A stretch of 64,000 nucleotides of DNA, taken from NCBI RefSeq assembly GCF_007859855.1, contig NZ_SJPK01000009.1, forward strand, positions 176,636-240,635, in the 5' to 3' direction. The position numbers were made by a program, and so were the translations under genes. Of the stretch, positions 36,952-46,053 are shown piece after piece; the stretch's first letter is position 1; each line of letters starts with the position of its first letter. Under the pieces are notes generated by a model. The model was not told the origin of the DNA. It saw only the letters and a list, made by a program, of their open reading frames with translations, and ran no database searches. This DNA comes from Allorhodopirellula solitaria (lineage in GTDB: Bacteria; Planctomycetota; Planctomycetia; Pirellulales; Pirellulaceae).

Positions 36952-37995
36952 ATGATTCTTGCTGAGAAAACCCGCTCCTTTACCTTGGTCGTTTCCAAGG
37001 GCCAGTCCCGAAATCCCGCGAAACGGGCATTAGAGGAAGCGATCGCTGATGCGGGTGGCAAGATCGCTGAGATGGACGTCATCGTTGTCCCCCACCTCTA
37101 CGACTTGCCGAAGAACGGTGAGGCAGTGACCCGTCTGCGAGAAATTGAAGGCGACATCATCTTGGCGAGCTGGATATTCCCCCGCGCCGCACACTGGGTA
37201 CTCGACCGCAACGGCGTCGATGGGCGTGTTGGTGACGTCGTGCTCGGCAGCGACGATTCAGCGGACGACTCGGATACGGACGCGGCCGCCGAGACTGCGG
37301 ATCAATCTCCGCCAGCGAGCGATCCGGCCGCCCCCGCGTCGAGCGAGCCCGATAGGGTGCTCCGCATGACGGAGCTCTATCCTCGCGCCGAACGAAATAT
37401 TTTTTCCATCGACCTGAGAGCCTCCGAGGACACATCGGATTTTGTCGCCGAAATACAGCGCATCCTCGGCGTCCAGCCTGCCCAAGCCCACACGCTGCCG
37501 ATCGTGGGCGGGAATATCGAATCGGTCGAAGAAACGACGGGCCGACGTTGGTATCCTGTGATCGACTACAGTCGCTGTACGAACTGCATGGAATGCGTCG
37601 ATTTCTGTCTGTTCGGCGTCTACGGGCTCGACGGGGCGGAGAGCATCCTGGTCGAACAGCCTGATAACTGTCGCAAGGGATGCCCGGCCTGCAGCCGGGT
37701 GTGCCCGGAGAACGCAATTATCTTTCCCCAACACAAGGCGCCAGCGATCGCGGGTGCCGAGACCGAAGGGGACGAGGGATTCAAGATCGATCTCTCGCAA
37801 TTGTTTGGCGCCCCCGCTGGGTCGGGTGATCCGATTGCTACCGCGGCCCGTGAGCGTGATGAACAGTTGCTGCTCGCTGGACGCGGCACCGTCGGCGTGG
37901 ACTCAGTCCTGAAAAAACGTCAGGACGCACGCAATTCTCAACCCAAAGATGAACTCGATCGGCTCGTCGATACACTCGATGAGATGGAACTTTGA
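36952..37995 (+). CDS. Ferredoxin-type protein with two 4Fe-4S clusters
   Basis: A 347-residue cytoplasmic protein. The N-terminal 90 residues form an alpha/beta domain (FTLVVSKGQSRNPAKRAL, GDIILASWIFPRAAHW) of unknown family. An acidic Ala/Pro-rich linker (about 100-140) follows, then a second alpha/beta piece. Residues about 205-260 hold ferredoxin-like cysteines: CTNCMECVDFC and CRKGCPACSRVCP, enough for two 4Fe-4S clusters, although the spacing of the second motif is atypical. It heads an operon whose next three genes overlap head to tail. An electron-transfer role is inferred; the partner enzyme is not obvious. Confidence 0.82.
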   Translation: MILAEKTRSFTLVVSKGQSRNPAKRALEEAIADAGGKIAEMDVIVVPHLYDLPKNGEAVTRLREIEGDIILASWIFPRAAHWVLDRNGVDGRVGDVVLGSDDSADDSDTDAAAETADQSPPASDPAAPASSEPDRVLRMTELYPRAERNIFSIDLRASEDTSDFVAEIQRILGVQPAQAHTLPIVGGNIESVEETTGRRWYPVIDYSRCTNCMECVDFCLFGVYGLDGAESILVEQPDNCRKGCPACSRVCPENAIIFPQHKAPAIAGAETEGDEGFKIDLSQLFGAPAGSGDPIATAARERDEQLLLAGRGTVGVDSVLKKRQDARNSQPKDELDRLVDTLDEMEL

Positions 37996-38747
37996 ATAAG
38001 CATCAACCACTCCAAACGCCCGCGGCAGCCACCCCCGACGATACCAAGTCCCAAGCGACCCCTCGCGATATTCAAGGGGTGGCTCTCGACATGGACGGTT
38101 TGCTCTTCGACACAGAGCGAATTTATTGGCAGGTCGGCGATGTTATATTGCAGCGTCGCGGCTTTCGATTCAGTAGTGATCTGCAGAAACAGATGATGGG
38201 CCGCGTGGGCCTCAGCGCGATCGGCGAAATGATCGCATTTCATCAGCTCGATGACGAGCCCGCCACTTTGTTAGCGGAATCCAATACGGTCTACGCCGAG
38301 CTGTTGCTCGATCATATCAGGCCGATGCCCAACCTCGACCGATTCATCGATCACCTCTGTCGCTCAGGCATCCCCTTCGGCGTGGCCACAAGCAGCCAGC
38401 GGCAATTTGTTGAGATGATCTTGCCAACGACCACGTGGCAGGACCGGCTCACCTTTGTATTAACCGGTGATGACGTCACTCACGGCAAGCCACACCCCGA
38501 GATGTATTTGCGGGCTGCTGAATTGCTGTCGATTGCCCCTGCCAAAATGCTCGTGCTCGAGGACAGTGGCAATGGTGCTGCCGCCGGGATGGCGGCGGGA
38601 GCGGTCACCGTCGCCGTTCCGAATGAACACTCTCATGACCAACCCTTCGATGGCGTTGAACTGATCGCGGAATCGCTCGGGGATGATCGGTTGTGGGCGA
38701 TGCTGCCGGCCGCAGCTTCGCCGACCGACACAGGCTCCTCTTCATGA
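37992..38747 (+). CDS. HAD-superfamily hydrolase (beta-phosphoglucomutase-like)
   Basis: A 251-residue protein starting at TTG (37992) that overlaps the ferredoxin stop (TTGA). It shows the four HAD motifs: DMDGLLFDTE with the nucleophile and acid Asp near residue 35, ATSSQRQF (motif II Ser), HGKPHPEMY (motif III Lys) and LEDSGNGAAAG (motif IV acidic pair). The cap between motifs I and II is the helical C1 type of phosphatases and phosphomutases acting on small phosphorylated metabolites. The substrate is unknown. The first 28 residues are polar and poorly conserved in appearance. Confidence 0.9.
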   Translation: MNKHQPLQTPAAATPDDTKSQATPRDIQGVALDMDGLLFDTERIYWQVGDVILQRRGFRFSSDLQKQMMGRVGLSAIGEMIAFHQLDDEPATLLAESNTVYAELLLDHIRPMPNLDRFIDHLCRSGIPFGVATSSQRQFVEMILPTTTWQDRLTFVLTGDDVTHGKPHPEMYLRAAELLSIAPAKMLVLEDSGNGAAAGMAAGAVTVAVPNEHSHDQPFDGVELIAESLGDDRLWAMLPAAASPTDTGSSS

Positions 38748-40003
38748 GCGAGACCTGTGTCAGCCGTTTAACGGCTGCTGGTCGCTCTGCTGTTGCTGTG
38801 ATTGGAGTGTGTGGACCTCGCGCCGCAGTCTTCATCTCGGCCTGCTACTGCGCAGCCACGCAGACCCCGAGACGCGCCGGTCAGATCCGCTACGGGACGT
38901 GGCGTCCCCAGCCTGACGCGGCCGAGAACGAAACACCCCAGCAGCGTGATGGTGAATCCGTGGTCGTAACACCACTGGCCGCGGACCATTTTGAGATCCA
39001 CGGACACGGCGGTGCCGCCGCAGTATCGCGGATCATGGATTCGCTCGTCCAACTCGGCGCCACCCCCGTCGATACAGCTGCATGGAAGCAGCACGTGCTT
39101 CGATGCCAGGGTGAACCTGATGAGACACTGATCGTCGAAGCCGAACAGGTGCTCAGCCAGTGCACGACGCGGGCCAACGCCGCGATCGCGTTGCAGCAGT
39201 ACCGGGGAGCCCTGTTGGACTGGACGGTGGGCTGGATCAATCGCATCGGCAGCGAGCCCCATTCGATCGACGAGCTCAGAACATCCGCTGCTGAAATCGC
39301 TCAGCGGCAATCGCTCGGCCGGCACCTGACGGAACCCTACCGTGTGGTGTTGGCGGGACCGCCCAATGTCGGCAAGAGCAGTTTGGTCAACCGATTGGTT
39401 GGGTATGGACGTAGCATCACCCACGACGAAGCTGGGACGACGCGCGATGTCGTGGACTGTGATACCGTGATCGGCGGCCTTCCAATCCGCTTGGGAGACA
39501 CAGCCGGCATCCGCTCGGGAGGCGGCGTGATCGAACAGGAGGGCATCCGCCGCGGAGCCCTCGCCATCGCAGCTGCCGATCTCGTCCTACTCGTCATCGA
39601 TCCCTCCACCGCCGACAGCGTTGATGCCATCGAACAGACGATCGACAGCCTGAACAGCTCGGGCGAAGTCATCCCGGTCCTCAACAAAGCCGACTGCATC
39701 GAGGACGGCATGTTCTCCGCCGACCGTCCGCAGCGGTCGATAAAAACGATCGCCACGCCGCAGGACTCTGGTGCAGCGAATGGAACCGTCGACGCAGCCA
39801 CTGGCGACGACGCTGGCGATGGCTTGATTGAGTTGGCGTCGGCGATCGTCAACCGATTGCGGCCCCGCCGATTGCCAGCCCGTGCACCGCTGCCGATCAA
39901 CGTTCGGCAAGCTCGCTGGATGAGTCTGATCGCGGATTCTCCCGACGCTGCCTCAGCGAGTGAGCGACTGCAGGCTCTTCGCAGCGGGGCGGAGTGCTCG
40001 TAA
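38744..40003 (+). CDS. MnmE/TrmE-like GTPase lacking the C-terminal catalytic Cys motif
   Basis: A 419-residue protein starting at the ATG that overlaps the HAD stop (ATGA). The N-terminal domain (AAGRSAVAVIGVCGPRAA, FEIHGHGGAAAVSRIMD) matches the folate-binding domain of the tRNA wobble-uridine modification GTPase MnmE. The G domain is complete: G1 GPPNVGKSS near residue 205, AGTTRDVV, G3 GDTAGIR and G4 NKAD. However, the C-terminus ends ERLQALRSGAECS and lacks the usual CxGK box whose Cys is needed for tRNA modification. It is probably a paralogue with another task, or a diverged MnmE. It is coupled to a HAD hydrolase and a methyltransferase. Confidence 0.85.
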   Translation: MSETCVSRLTAAGRSAVAVIGVCGPRAAVFISACYCAATQTPRRAGQIRYGTWRPQPDAAENETPQQRDGESVVVTPLAADHFEIHGHGGAAAVSRIMDSLVQLGATPVDTAAWKQHVLRCQGEPDETLIVEAEQVLSQCTTRANAAIALQQYRGALLDWTVGWINRIGSEPHSIDELRTSAAEIAQRQSLGRHLTEPYRVVLAGPPNVGKSSLVNRLVGYGRSITHDEAGTTRDVVDCDTVIGGLPIRLGDTAGIRSGGGVIEQEGIRRGALAIAAADLVLLVIDPSTADSVDAIEQTIDSLNSSGEVIPVLNKADCIEDGMFSADRPQRSIKTIATPQDSGAANGTVDAATGDDAGDGLIELASAIVNRLRPRRLPARAPLPINVRQARWMSLIADSPDAASASERLQALRSGAECS

Positions 40004-41256
40004 TGTCAACTCCTTCCTTCTGCCATAGCGTGCTGGGCGAGATCACACCGGAGATGTGCTCCCGGTTGGCCGAACTGAGCCAGGATCCGAGCTCGAAATC
40101 AAAACCGGATTCCCTCACATCCGCCACTCGTGCGGTGCTGTTTGATATCGCCTCGCTGCAGGTCAAAGCTATTCGCACCTTCGGTCCACCCCCGCACGCC
40201 GGAACCGCTTGGTGGGTGACGCGACACTCCTTGCAGCAATCGACTCATCACGCGGTCGCAGCCCTGAAAGCATCCTGGATGGGGAGTGGCCGCGTGGCTG
40301 ACCTATGCTGCGGACTCGGCAGCGACCTGATCGCGTTGGCGCGGCGTGGCCCCGCCGTGGGCATGGACCTCCACGCGGATGTGTTGGCGTTTGCGAGTAC
40401 CAATCTGCAAGCGGCAGACGTTGAGGCGTCGCTGTCGCAAACCGATGTCACTTCCGCTGAACCAACATCCATGATCGACAGCGAGGACTGGATCCACGTT
40501 GACCCCGATCGTCGCGCCGATGGGAAACGGCATACCGCCCTCGATGGTCTCGTGCCGGACTGGGGACGTGTGACGGAACTGCTGCAGTCGTGTCGTGGCG
40601 GGCTGGTCAAGTTAGCGCCCGCTACCCAGGTGCCCGAGGACGATGCCGGCGAGTTTCACCGGACCTGGATCGCGGCGGGAGGCAGCGTCCGGGAGCAAAC
40701 CCTGATCGCCGGCGCGGTGCTCGACGATGCCTGGATTCGCCAACAAAACATGTCAGCCGGAGGTCGCTCGGCAATCTCGATCCGAAACGGCATCGCAAGT
40801 GTGTTCGCCACTGACAGAGACGCCATCAGCCGGACCTCGGAACATGGCGGGGCTCACAGCAATCAGGGCGTCGGCGGTACGGGCATTGGCCAGTGGATGG
40901 TCGACCCCGACGCAGCGATCCGGGCCGCAGGATTGACCGAAGCGTTCGCGGGAGCGACGGGCACGCAAGCGGTGGGTGGGCCGAGTGGATTTCTAAGTTG
41001 TGAAGATCCGGCAGGGTTGACACCTTGGTCTGAGATGGCGACCGCTGCCCGGGTAATCGATGTCGTTGGTTGTGACGACCGCAAGCTGCGGAGGTGGTTT
41101 CGAGCCCACGACGGTTATCCCGAGGTGATCAAGGTACGCGGCGGGGACGTGGATCCAGCCGCGCTGAACCGCCGCTTGAAAACATGCGGCCAAACCCCGA
41201 TGGGGTTGTGGATCGGACGACAAGGGAAACGGACTTACGCCGTCGTCACCGAATAA
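40003..41256 (+). CDS. Class I SAM-dependent methyltransferase with THUMP-like C-terminal domain
   Basis: A 417-residue protein. The ATG at 40003 overlaps the previous stop by one base (TAATG). An N-terminal helical region precedes the SAM-binding motif VADLCCGLGSDLIALARRG near residue 100. The acidic motif II is in GMDLHADVLAFA, and a DPDRR motif (HVDPDRRADG) sits near residue 165, as in RNA/DNA methyltransferases of the PF18096 group. The C-terminus (VIKVRGGDVDPAALNRRLK, GLWIGRQGKRTYAVV) is the THUMP-like domain. An RNA methyltransferase role is inferred and fits its place next to an MnmE-like GTPase. Its stop TAA coincides with the first bases of a dispersed repeat. Confidence 0.87.
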   Translation: MSTPSFCHSVLGEITPEMCSRLAELSQDPSSKSKPDSLTSATRAVLFDIASLQVKAIRTFGPPPHAGTAWWVTRHSLQQSTHHAVAALKASWMGSGRVADLCCGLGSDLIALARRGPAVGMDLHADVLAFASTNLQAADVEASLSQTDVTSAEPTSMIDSEDWIHVDPDRRADGKRHTALDGLVPDWGRVTELLQSCRGGLVKLAPATQVPEDDAGEFHRTWIAAGGSVREQTLIAGAVLDDAWIRQQNMSAGGRSAISIRNGIASVFATDRDAISRTSEHGGAHSNQGVGGTGIGQWMVDPDAAIRAAGLTEAFAGATGTQAVGGPSGFLSCEDPAGLTPWSEMATAARVIDVVGCDDRKLRRWFRAHDGYPEVIKVRGGDVDPAALNRRLKTCGQTPMGLWIGRQGKRTYAVVTE

Positions 41257-41368
41257 GCATCGCGTGATCAATTTCGGTCGTAGGGGACGAGGCGGAGAGT
41301 CCAAAGCGGCAGGACTCGTCGCCTCGTCCACTACTAAAACCGACACTCATTCGTCGTGTGTTGCTAAG
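41254..41368. mobile_element. 115-bp MITE-like palindromic element
   Basis: It is a near-identical inverted counterpart of 58517-58631: TAAGCATCGCGTGATCAATT, GTAGGGGACGAGGCGG, then CTCGTCGCCTCGTCCACTAC, TAAAACCGAC and CGTGTGTTGCTAAG. The right end keeps the TIR seen perfectly at 58517. The leftmost TAA is the stop codon of the methyltransferase gene. Confidence 0.85.
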
Positions 41369-41425
41369 CTGCTATATTGAATTCTTCACCACAGTTGACC
41401 GAGCGCAAAGAATTGGGAGCCGAAG

Positions 41426-41857
41426 ATGCAAAGCAAGGCAGCCGCCGTCTGGCGGGGAGGACTCAATGAAGGCCATGGCAGTCTGTCAGGCGACAACGAG
41501 ACGTTCGCGGGGATGCCGTTCACTTCGAACTTTCGAAACCAAACCTCGGGCACGACGAATCCGGAGGAGTTGCTCGCCGCTGCTCACGCCAGCTGCTTTT
41601 CACTGACTCTGTCGATGATTCTCAGCGGCGACGAGTTCGCTGTGGGCAAGATCGAAACCGAAGCGACGGTCACGCTCGAGAAGACTCCCGGTGGACTCGC
41701 CATTACCAGATCACATCTGATTGTTCATGCAATTGTTCCTGGAGCGTCGCCCGAGCGATTCGTCGAAGCGGCTAAGCAAGCGGAGAAAGATTGCCCGATC
41801 TCCAAGCTCATCCAAGGTGGAGTCACCATGGAAGCCCACCTGCTCGATATCGGTTAG
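41426..41857 (+). CDS. OsmC-family peroxiredoxin
   Basis: A 143-residue protein with the OsmC pattern: N-terminal strands (AAAVWRGGLNEGHGSLSG), GTTNPEELLAAAHASCFS with the peroxidatic Cys near residue 56 and its Glu partner, and AEKDCPISKL with the resolving Cys near residue 122. OsmC proteins reduce organic hydroperoxides in the cytoplasm. It stands alone, 57 bases after a MITE, and is convergent with the SelL-like/sigma operon. It may serve the same oxidative-stress theme as the neighbouring lipid operon; that link is inference. Confidence 0.92.
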   Translation: MQSKAAAVWRGGLNEGHGSLSGDNETFAGMPFTSNFRNQTSGTTNPEELLAAAHASCFSLTLSMILSGDEFAVGKIETEATVTLEKTPGGLAITRSHLIVHAIVPGASPERFVEAAKQAEKDCPISKLIQGGVTMEAHLLDIG

Positions 41858-41899
41858 AGAGGGTGTGGACGAGCCAGAGATCATTCGCGATTTGTCTGT

Positions 41900-42823
41900 T
41901 CAAGCGGCACGCTTTGCAAGCTCCACGTAGTCGGGACGGTCGGAGGCTCGGTCGTGCTGGAACCCCTCAATCACCTGACCCCGGTAGTAGGTGAACACGC
42001 CCGGCATTTGAAACGAGTTGCTGTGCGGCCAGCCCAATCCGTGACCCTGGAACAGCCCCGCGAAGATCCCTCGCAACCAGACCTGCAGCCCGAATAGCTG
42101 GCGAAACTCGCCCAAGTCGAGGCCGAACTGGCGATAGAGACGACAATTAGGATCGGAGATTCGCGGGACATCCTCCATATCATATTGGGCGAAAAACTCC
42201 CGCCCGTCGCTCTCATCCAAGTGCACCAGGACAATGCCGCAGCCGGTCGCCTCAATCTCCTGACGTCGCGCTGAAATAGCAGCCAAGGCCTCTCGGCAGA
42301 ACGTGCATCCGAAATGCCGCAGGAACACAACCATCTGAGGCTGAGTGTTGGCGAGATGATCGAGACTTTGCCCGGTATTGGTGCGCAGCTCCTGGAGGGG
42401 AATGTCCGCCTCCGGCGTCTCGTACGCAGACCCAACCGCGTGATGATGCTGGATCGCACCCCAAAGGATAACGACAAACGGAGCGAGCCAGACAAGGTCG
42501 GCCACCAAAACCACCCAACCGGTCCGTGCCGGTATTTCACCTGTCGATAAAGCGATCGTAAAACCCAGCACGCCCAACGAGTTCACGAGCAAACCCATCA
42601 GCACGATCGGCCAATGACGATAGGGATCTCGTGCAGCAATTAGAAAGCCGAGCCCAAGCACGCCAATGCACTGCCACAGGATCGAAGGTGTCGAGGACTG
42701 ATCGGGCCCGAACCAAGCGAACATCCCATCAGGCATGCAGATCGCCAGCCCAGCCCAAACGAAATGGGAGAGCGCGGCGAAGAGCAAAACTGCCTTCATC
42801 CAGCTGCGAGGTTGATAATGCAT
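41900..42823 (-). CDS. SelL-related membrane redox protein (AhpC/TSA-like, CxxC)
   Basis: A 307-residue protein. The N-terminal 130 residues contain four hydrophobic helices (AVLLFAALSHFVWAGLAI, LWQCIGVLGLGFLIAA, GLLVNSLGVLGFTIAL, VVLVADLVWLAPFVVI). The C-terminal 170 residues are a thioredoxin-fold domain with FLRHFGCTFCREAL near residue 173, a CxxC that corresponds to the UxxU of SelL selenoproteins. GVFTYYRGQVIEGFQHD near the end matches the SelL family. It starts 2 bases after the sigma-factor stop on the same strand, so it is co-transcribed with it. Disulfide or peroxide reduction at the membrane is inferred. Confidence 0.85.
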   Translation of the reverse strand: MHYQPRSWMKAVLLFAALSHFVWAGLAICMPDGMFAWFGPDQSSTPSILWQCIGVLGLGFLIAARDPYRHWPIVLMGLLVNSLGVLGFTIALSTGEIPARTGWVVLVADLVWLAPFVVILWGAIQHHHAVGSAYETPEADIPLQELRTNTGQSLDHLANTQPQMVVFLRHFGCTFCREALAAISARRQEIEATGCGIVLVHLDESDGREFFAQYDMEDVPRISDPNCRLYRQFGLDLGEFRQLFGLQVWLRGIFAGLFQGHGLGWPHSNSFQMPGVFTYYRGQVIEGFQHDRASDRPDYVELAKRAA

Positions 42824-42825
42824 GG

Positions 42826-43689
42826 CTACTTCACTGCGAACATGGATTCAAAAGGTTTGGCAACTTGAGCTAACTTTTCGAGACTTTGGTAGAGGATCTG
42901 TCGCGCTCGCTCTTTGCTGATTCCGACTTCATCCCCCAACGCTCGCAAAGATTTTCCTTTCTCGGAACCATCCAAGCCGAACCGCCCACGGACGATGAAA
43001 CATTCACGCTCGTCGAGAATCTGTTCCATCCCATCGAGCACGACGGTCGCCGCTGCCAAAACATCGGATTGGGAGGGCTGATCTGAGTCGGGTACCGAAG
43101 CGGCCGAGGAAAGAGCTTCGTTACCGTCGCTGAGCTCGCGAGTGCGGCGTTTGCTCGCACGGCCAATCAGCCGAGCGAGATGCCGCTGGACCGCATGCGT
43201 CAGATACGTGCTGAAACGATAGCCTCGACTGAAGTCAAACTTGTCGATCGCGTTGAGCAGAATCGTATTGGCCTCGGCGACAAACTCATCGAACTCGTCA
43301 CTCGAGGTCGACCGTTTCCGACAGACAAAAGCGATCAGCCGCAGGTTTGAGCGAGCGATCTCCTCTCTCGTGTCGTTCGCTTCGTCGAGTAACCGCTGGA
43401 TCTCCACCTTGGTTTTCCGAGGCCGACGCTGATTCCGCAGTGTTGACGTGAGTGCATGGGCCCGGAACCGCAGAAAGTTCAATCGCTTGAATAGGAACTG
43501 CTCCCCCTCAAACGTCAGGATGCGACATTCCTCCACCGCCGTCAAAAACGTTGCGGCGGCCTCACCCGCATCCCTAAGCGCTCGGTCCTCCTCCTCCACA
43601 TAGAGTGCGCAGTCGATCTCGGCAAAATCCTGCTCACAGGCCGACTCGAAGTCAGCGTGTGGGATGAAGGGGATTTTAGCGTCGGCCAC
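42826..43689 (-). CDS. Sigma-70 family RNA polymerase sigma factor (non-ECF type)
   Basis: A GTG at 43689 with a perfect GGAGG five bases upstream gives 287 residues; an ATG at 43764 in the same frame has no ribosome site and is the alternative. Helical N-terminal region, then regions 2.1-2.4 (EEIARSNLRLIAFVC, NTILLNAIDKFDFSRGYRFS), a region-3 segment rich in Arg/Lys (RLIGRASKRRTREL) and region 4 with FIVRGRFGLDG and the helix-turn-helix SLRALGDEVGISKERARQ. This is group-2/3 architecture like RpoD, not ECF. It is followed at once by the SelL-like gene and is divergent from the lipid-modification operon, so it may control that operon. Confidence 0.88.
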   Translation of the reverse strand: MADAKIPFIPHADFESACEQDFAEIDCALYVEEEDRALRDAGEAAATFLTAVEECRILTFEGEQFLFKRLNFLRFRAHALTSTLRNQRRPRKTKVEIQRLLDEANDTREEIARSNLRLIAFVCRKRSTSSDEFDEFVAEANTILLNAIDKFDFSRGYRFSTYLTHAVQRHLARLIGRASKRRTRELSDGNEALSSAASVPDSDQPSQSDVLAAATVVLDGMEQILDERECFIVRGRFGLDGSEKGKSLRALGDEVGISKERARQILYQSLEKLAQVAKPFESMFAVK

Positions 43690-43921
43690 GAGTGCCTCCG
43701 GGTGGAGAGATGATGTGCTGTTAAAAGCTGGCCTCTTTGTATCACCCCGTTCCTCGATGACCACTGAGAAACTCGTAGTTTTTCCTGCGTGCTCCGCCCC
43801 TGGACCAGTTCAGGCAGCGAAGCAGGACAAAATCATCTCAAAAACGTGGTCATTCGCAACGCCACGTCTACTGTTGAGAGAGAGTCCGACCCGATCAGAA
43901 ACCAGTAGCTGGGGAGAAGTT

Positions 43922-45229
43922 TTGCACATCGCTATCATCGGATCCGGAATCTCAGGGCTCGTGTGCGCTCGTCTGCTCAGTCGGGACCACGATGTAACCG
44001 TGTTTGAATCGGCGGGGCATGTCGGTGGCCACGCCCACACTGTCAGCATCGATCTCGATGGCCAAAGCTACGACGTCGACACGGGATTCCTCGTCTACAA
44101 TGATCGGACTTATCCCGTGTTCTCGCAGATGCTGCGGGACTTGTGCGTCGATACGGTGCCCACTTCGATGAGTTTTAGTGTCCGGTGTGATCGATCCGGT
44201 CTGGAATACAACGGCACCTCCCTCAACGGCATCTTTGCCCAGCGGCAGAACTCGCTACGGCCCACATTTTGGAAGATGCTCCGAGACATCGGCCGTTTCA
44301 ACCGCAACGGATCGCGTGACTTCAGCACTCTGCCTGACGACCTGACCGTCGGTGACTATCTGACGACGGGCGGTTACTCGGCTGCCTTTGCGCAACAGTA
44401 CTTGTTGCCAATGGGCGCCGCGATCTGGTCGTGCCCTCGAGAGGCGTTCTTACAATTCCCGATCCGCTTTATCCTCGAGTTCTACCACCATCACGGTCTG
44501 CTCAGCCTGACGGACCGACCGATCTGGAGAACGGTCGCGGGCGGATCCAAACACTACGTCGACAAGCTCATCTCGCCCTTTCGTGATAAAATTCGCTGCA
44601 ACCACCCCGTGAGTCGGGTCCGGCGCATGGAGAGCGAAGTCATCGTGTCTCATGTGGGCGGGAGCGAGGCATTTGACGAAGTCATCTTTGCCTGCCATAG
44701 CGATCAAGCGTTGCGGTTGCTGGACGATCCCGACGAACTCGAAACCGAGCTACTGACGTCGTTCCCGTACAGTGACAATACCGCCGTACTGCATACGGAT
44801 TCATCGATCCTACCGCAGCGTCGACGGGCGTGGGCGAGTTGGAACTACCGGATATTCCGACGTCCCGAGACGCGACCAACCGTGACCTATCTCCTCAATC
44901 ACCTGCAGGGAGTTCGATCCCCTCATTCCCTCTGCGTCACATTGAATGCGGAGGACATGATCGATCCAGCTCACGTGTTGCGTCGATTCCGGTATTCCCA
45001 TCCCGTGTTCACGACGGAGCGTGCCGCTGTGCAACAACAACATGGCAGCGTCATTCGTCGGCGACGAACATCGTACTGCGGCGCGTACTGGCGAAACGGA
45101 TTCCACGAAGACGGAGTCGTCAGCGGTCTAGCTGTCTGTCGCCGGTTCGGCATCCCCGGCTGGTCATCCGACCAGGCAACCCTCCATCGCCCTGCGACGG
45201 TTGCGGCCAACAGGGACGCAGCATCATGA
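43922..45229 (+). CDS. FAD-dependent NAD(P)-binding oxidoreductase of lipid-modification cluster
   Basis: A 435-residue protein. The TTG at 43922 was chosen because GGGGAGA lies five bases upstream and the Rossmann motif [17 protein letters not shown] begins at once. Further family features are [34 protein letters not shown] and the C-terminal [17 protein letters not shown], typical of the amine-oxidase-like flavoproteins found next to DUF1365 and cyclopropane-synthase genes. In Rhodobacter a related flavoprotein acts as a fatty-acyl dehydrogenase in furan fatty-acid synthesis; the same role here is inference. The stop overlaps the next start (ATGA). Confidence 0.9.
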   Translation: MHIAIIGSGISGLVCARLLSRDHDVTVFESAGHVGGHAHTVSIDLDGQSYDVDTGFLVYNDRTYPVFSQMLRDLCVDTVPTSMSFSVRCDRSGLEYNGTSLNGIFAQRQNSLRPTFWKMLRDIGRFNRNGSRDFSTLPDDLTVGDYLTTGGYSAAFAQQYLLPMGAAIWSCPREAFLQFPIRFILEFYHHHGLLSLTDRPIWRTVAGGSKHYVDKLISPFRDKIRCNHPVSRVRRMESEVIVSHVGGSEAFDEVIFACHSDQALRLLDDPDELETELLTSFPYSDNTAVLHTDSSILPQRRRAWASWNYRIFRRPETRPTVTYLLNHLQGVRSPHSLCVTLNAEDMIDPAHVLRRFRYSHPVFTTERAAVQQQHGSVIRRRRTSYCGAYWRNGFHEDGVVSGLAVCRRFGIPGWSSDQATLHRPATVAANRDAAS

Positions 45230-46050
45230 ATATCACGCATAGTTGCCTTTACGAGGGCACCATTCGGCATCGACGCTTCCGTGATAGGGAGCACGAATTT
45301 CGCTTCCCACTTTTCTTCTTTTACCTCGATCTTGACGAAGTCGACCGAGTGTTCTGCGCGCCGCCCTGGCTGTCGACTCGCCGGTTCAGCTTGGTCCGCT
45401 ACCACCGCGCTGATTTTCTCGGCGATCCCACACTTTCGCTCGCCGATGCGATCCGAGAACGGGTCAATCACGACACGGGAATCGACTTTGCAGGCCCGGT
45501 GCGGATGCTCGCCCACCTGCGGTATGCCGGCTTGGTCTTCAACCCGATCTCTCTCTACTACTGCTTTCATGAAGACGGAGAAACGCTCGCTGCAACCGTC
45601 GCGGAAGTCACCAACACGCCCTGGCGTGAACGGCACAGCTATGTGATCCCCTGGCGCGGCGTCGGTCGCATCCAGAGACATCGCTGTAACAAAAAACTGC
45701 ACGTGTCGCCGTTCCTTCCGATGCAGCTCGAGTATCGATGGAGATTGAGCCAACCATCGCGCCAGCTATCAATCCACTTAGAAGACCATGATCGAGACGG
45801 CTGTCTGTTCGATGCAACCATGCTGCTCAAACGGAAACCTCTCACGTCTCGACAGCTGATCAAGACCTTAACGCGGTTCCCATTGATGACCAGCCAAGTC
45901 GTCGGAGGTATCTACTGGCAAGCCTTTCGGTTGTGGCTCAAGGGGACTCCATTCTACCCGCACCCCTCCGGCGACAGTCGTCGACCGCCATCGGCAGCCC
46001 GTCAGTCGATAAACGATCGCTCGGGCTCCCTGCACGATCACCAGGGCTAG
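45226..46050 (+). CDS. DUF1365 family protein
   Basis: A 274-residue protein. The ATG at 45226 overlaps the flavoprotein stop; longer in-frame extensions would overlap that gene fully. Signature elements are [52 protein letters not shown] and [13 protein letters not shown], all hallmarks of DUF1365. The family has no proven biochemical activity but almost always accompanies cyclopropane-synthase-like methyltransferases and a flavoprotein. It lies in the middle of this translationally coupled operon, with a 3-base gap before the next gene. The last 25 residues are low-complexity. Confidence 0.92.
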   Translation: MNITHSCLYEGTIRHRRFRDREHEFRFPLFFFYLDLDEVDRVFCAPPWLSTRRFSLVRYHRADFLGDPTLSLADAIRERVNHDTGIDFAGPVRMLAHLRYAGLVFNPISLYYCFHEDGETLAATVAEVTNTPWRERHSYVIPWRGVGRIQRHRCNKKLHVSPFLPMQLEYRWRLSQPSRQLSIHLEDHDRDGCLFDATMLLKRKPLTSRQLIKTLTRFPLMTSQVVGGIYWQAFRLWLKGTPFYPHPSGDSRRPPSAARQSINDRSGSLHDHQG

Positions 46051-46053
46051 GTC

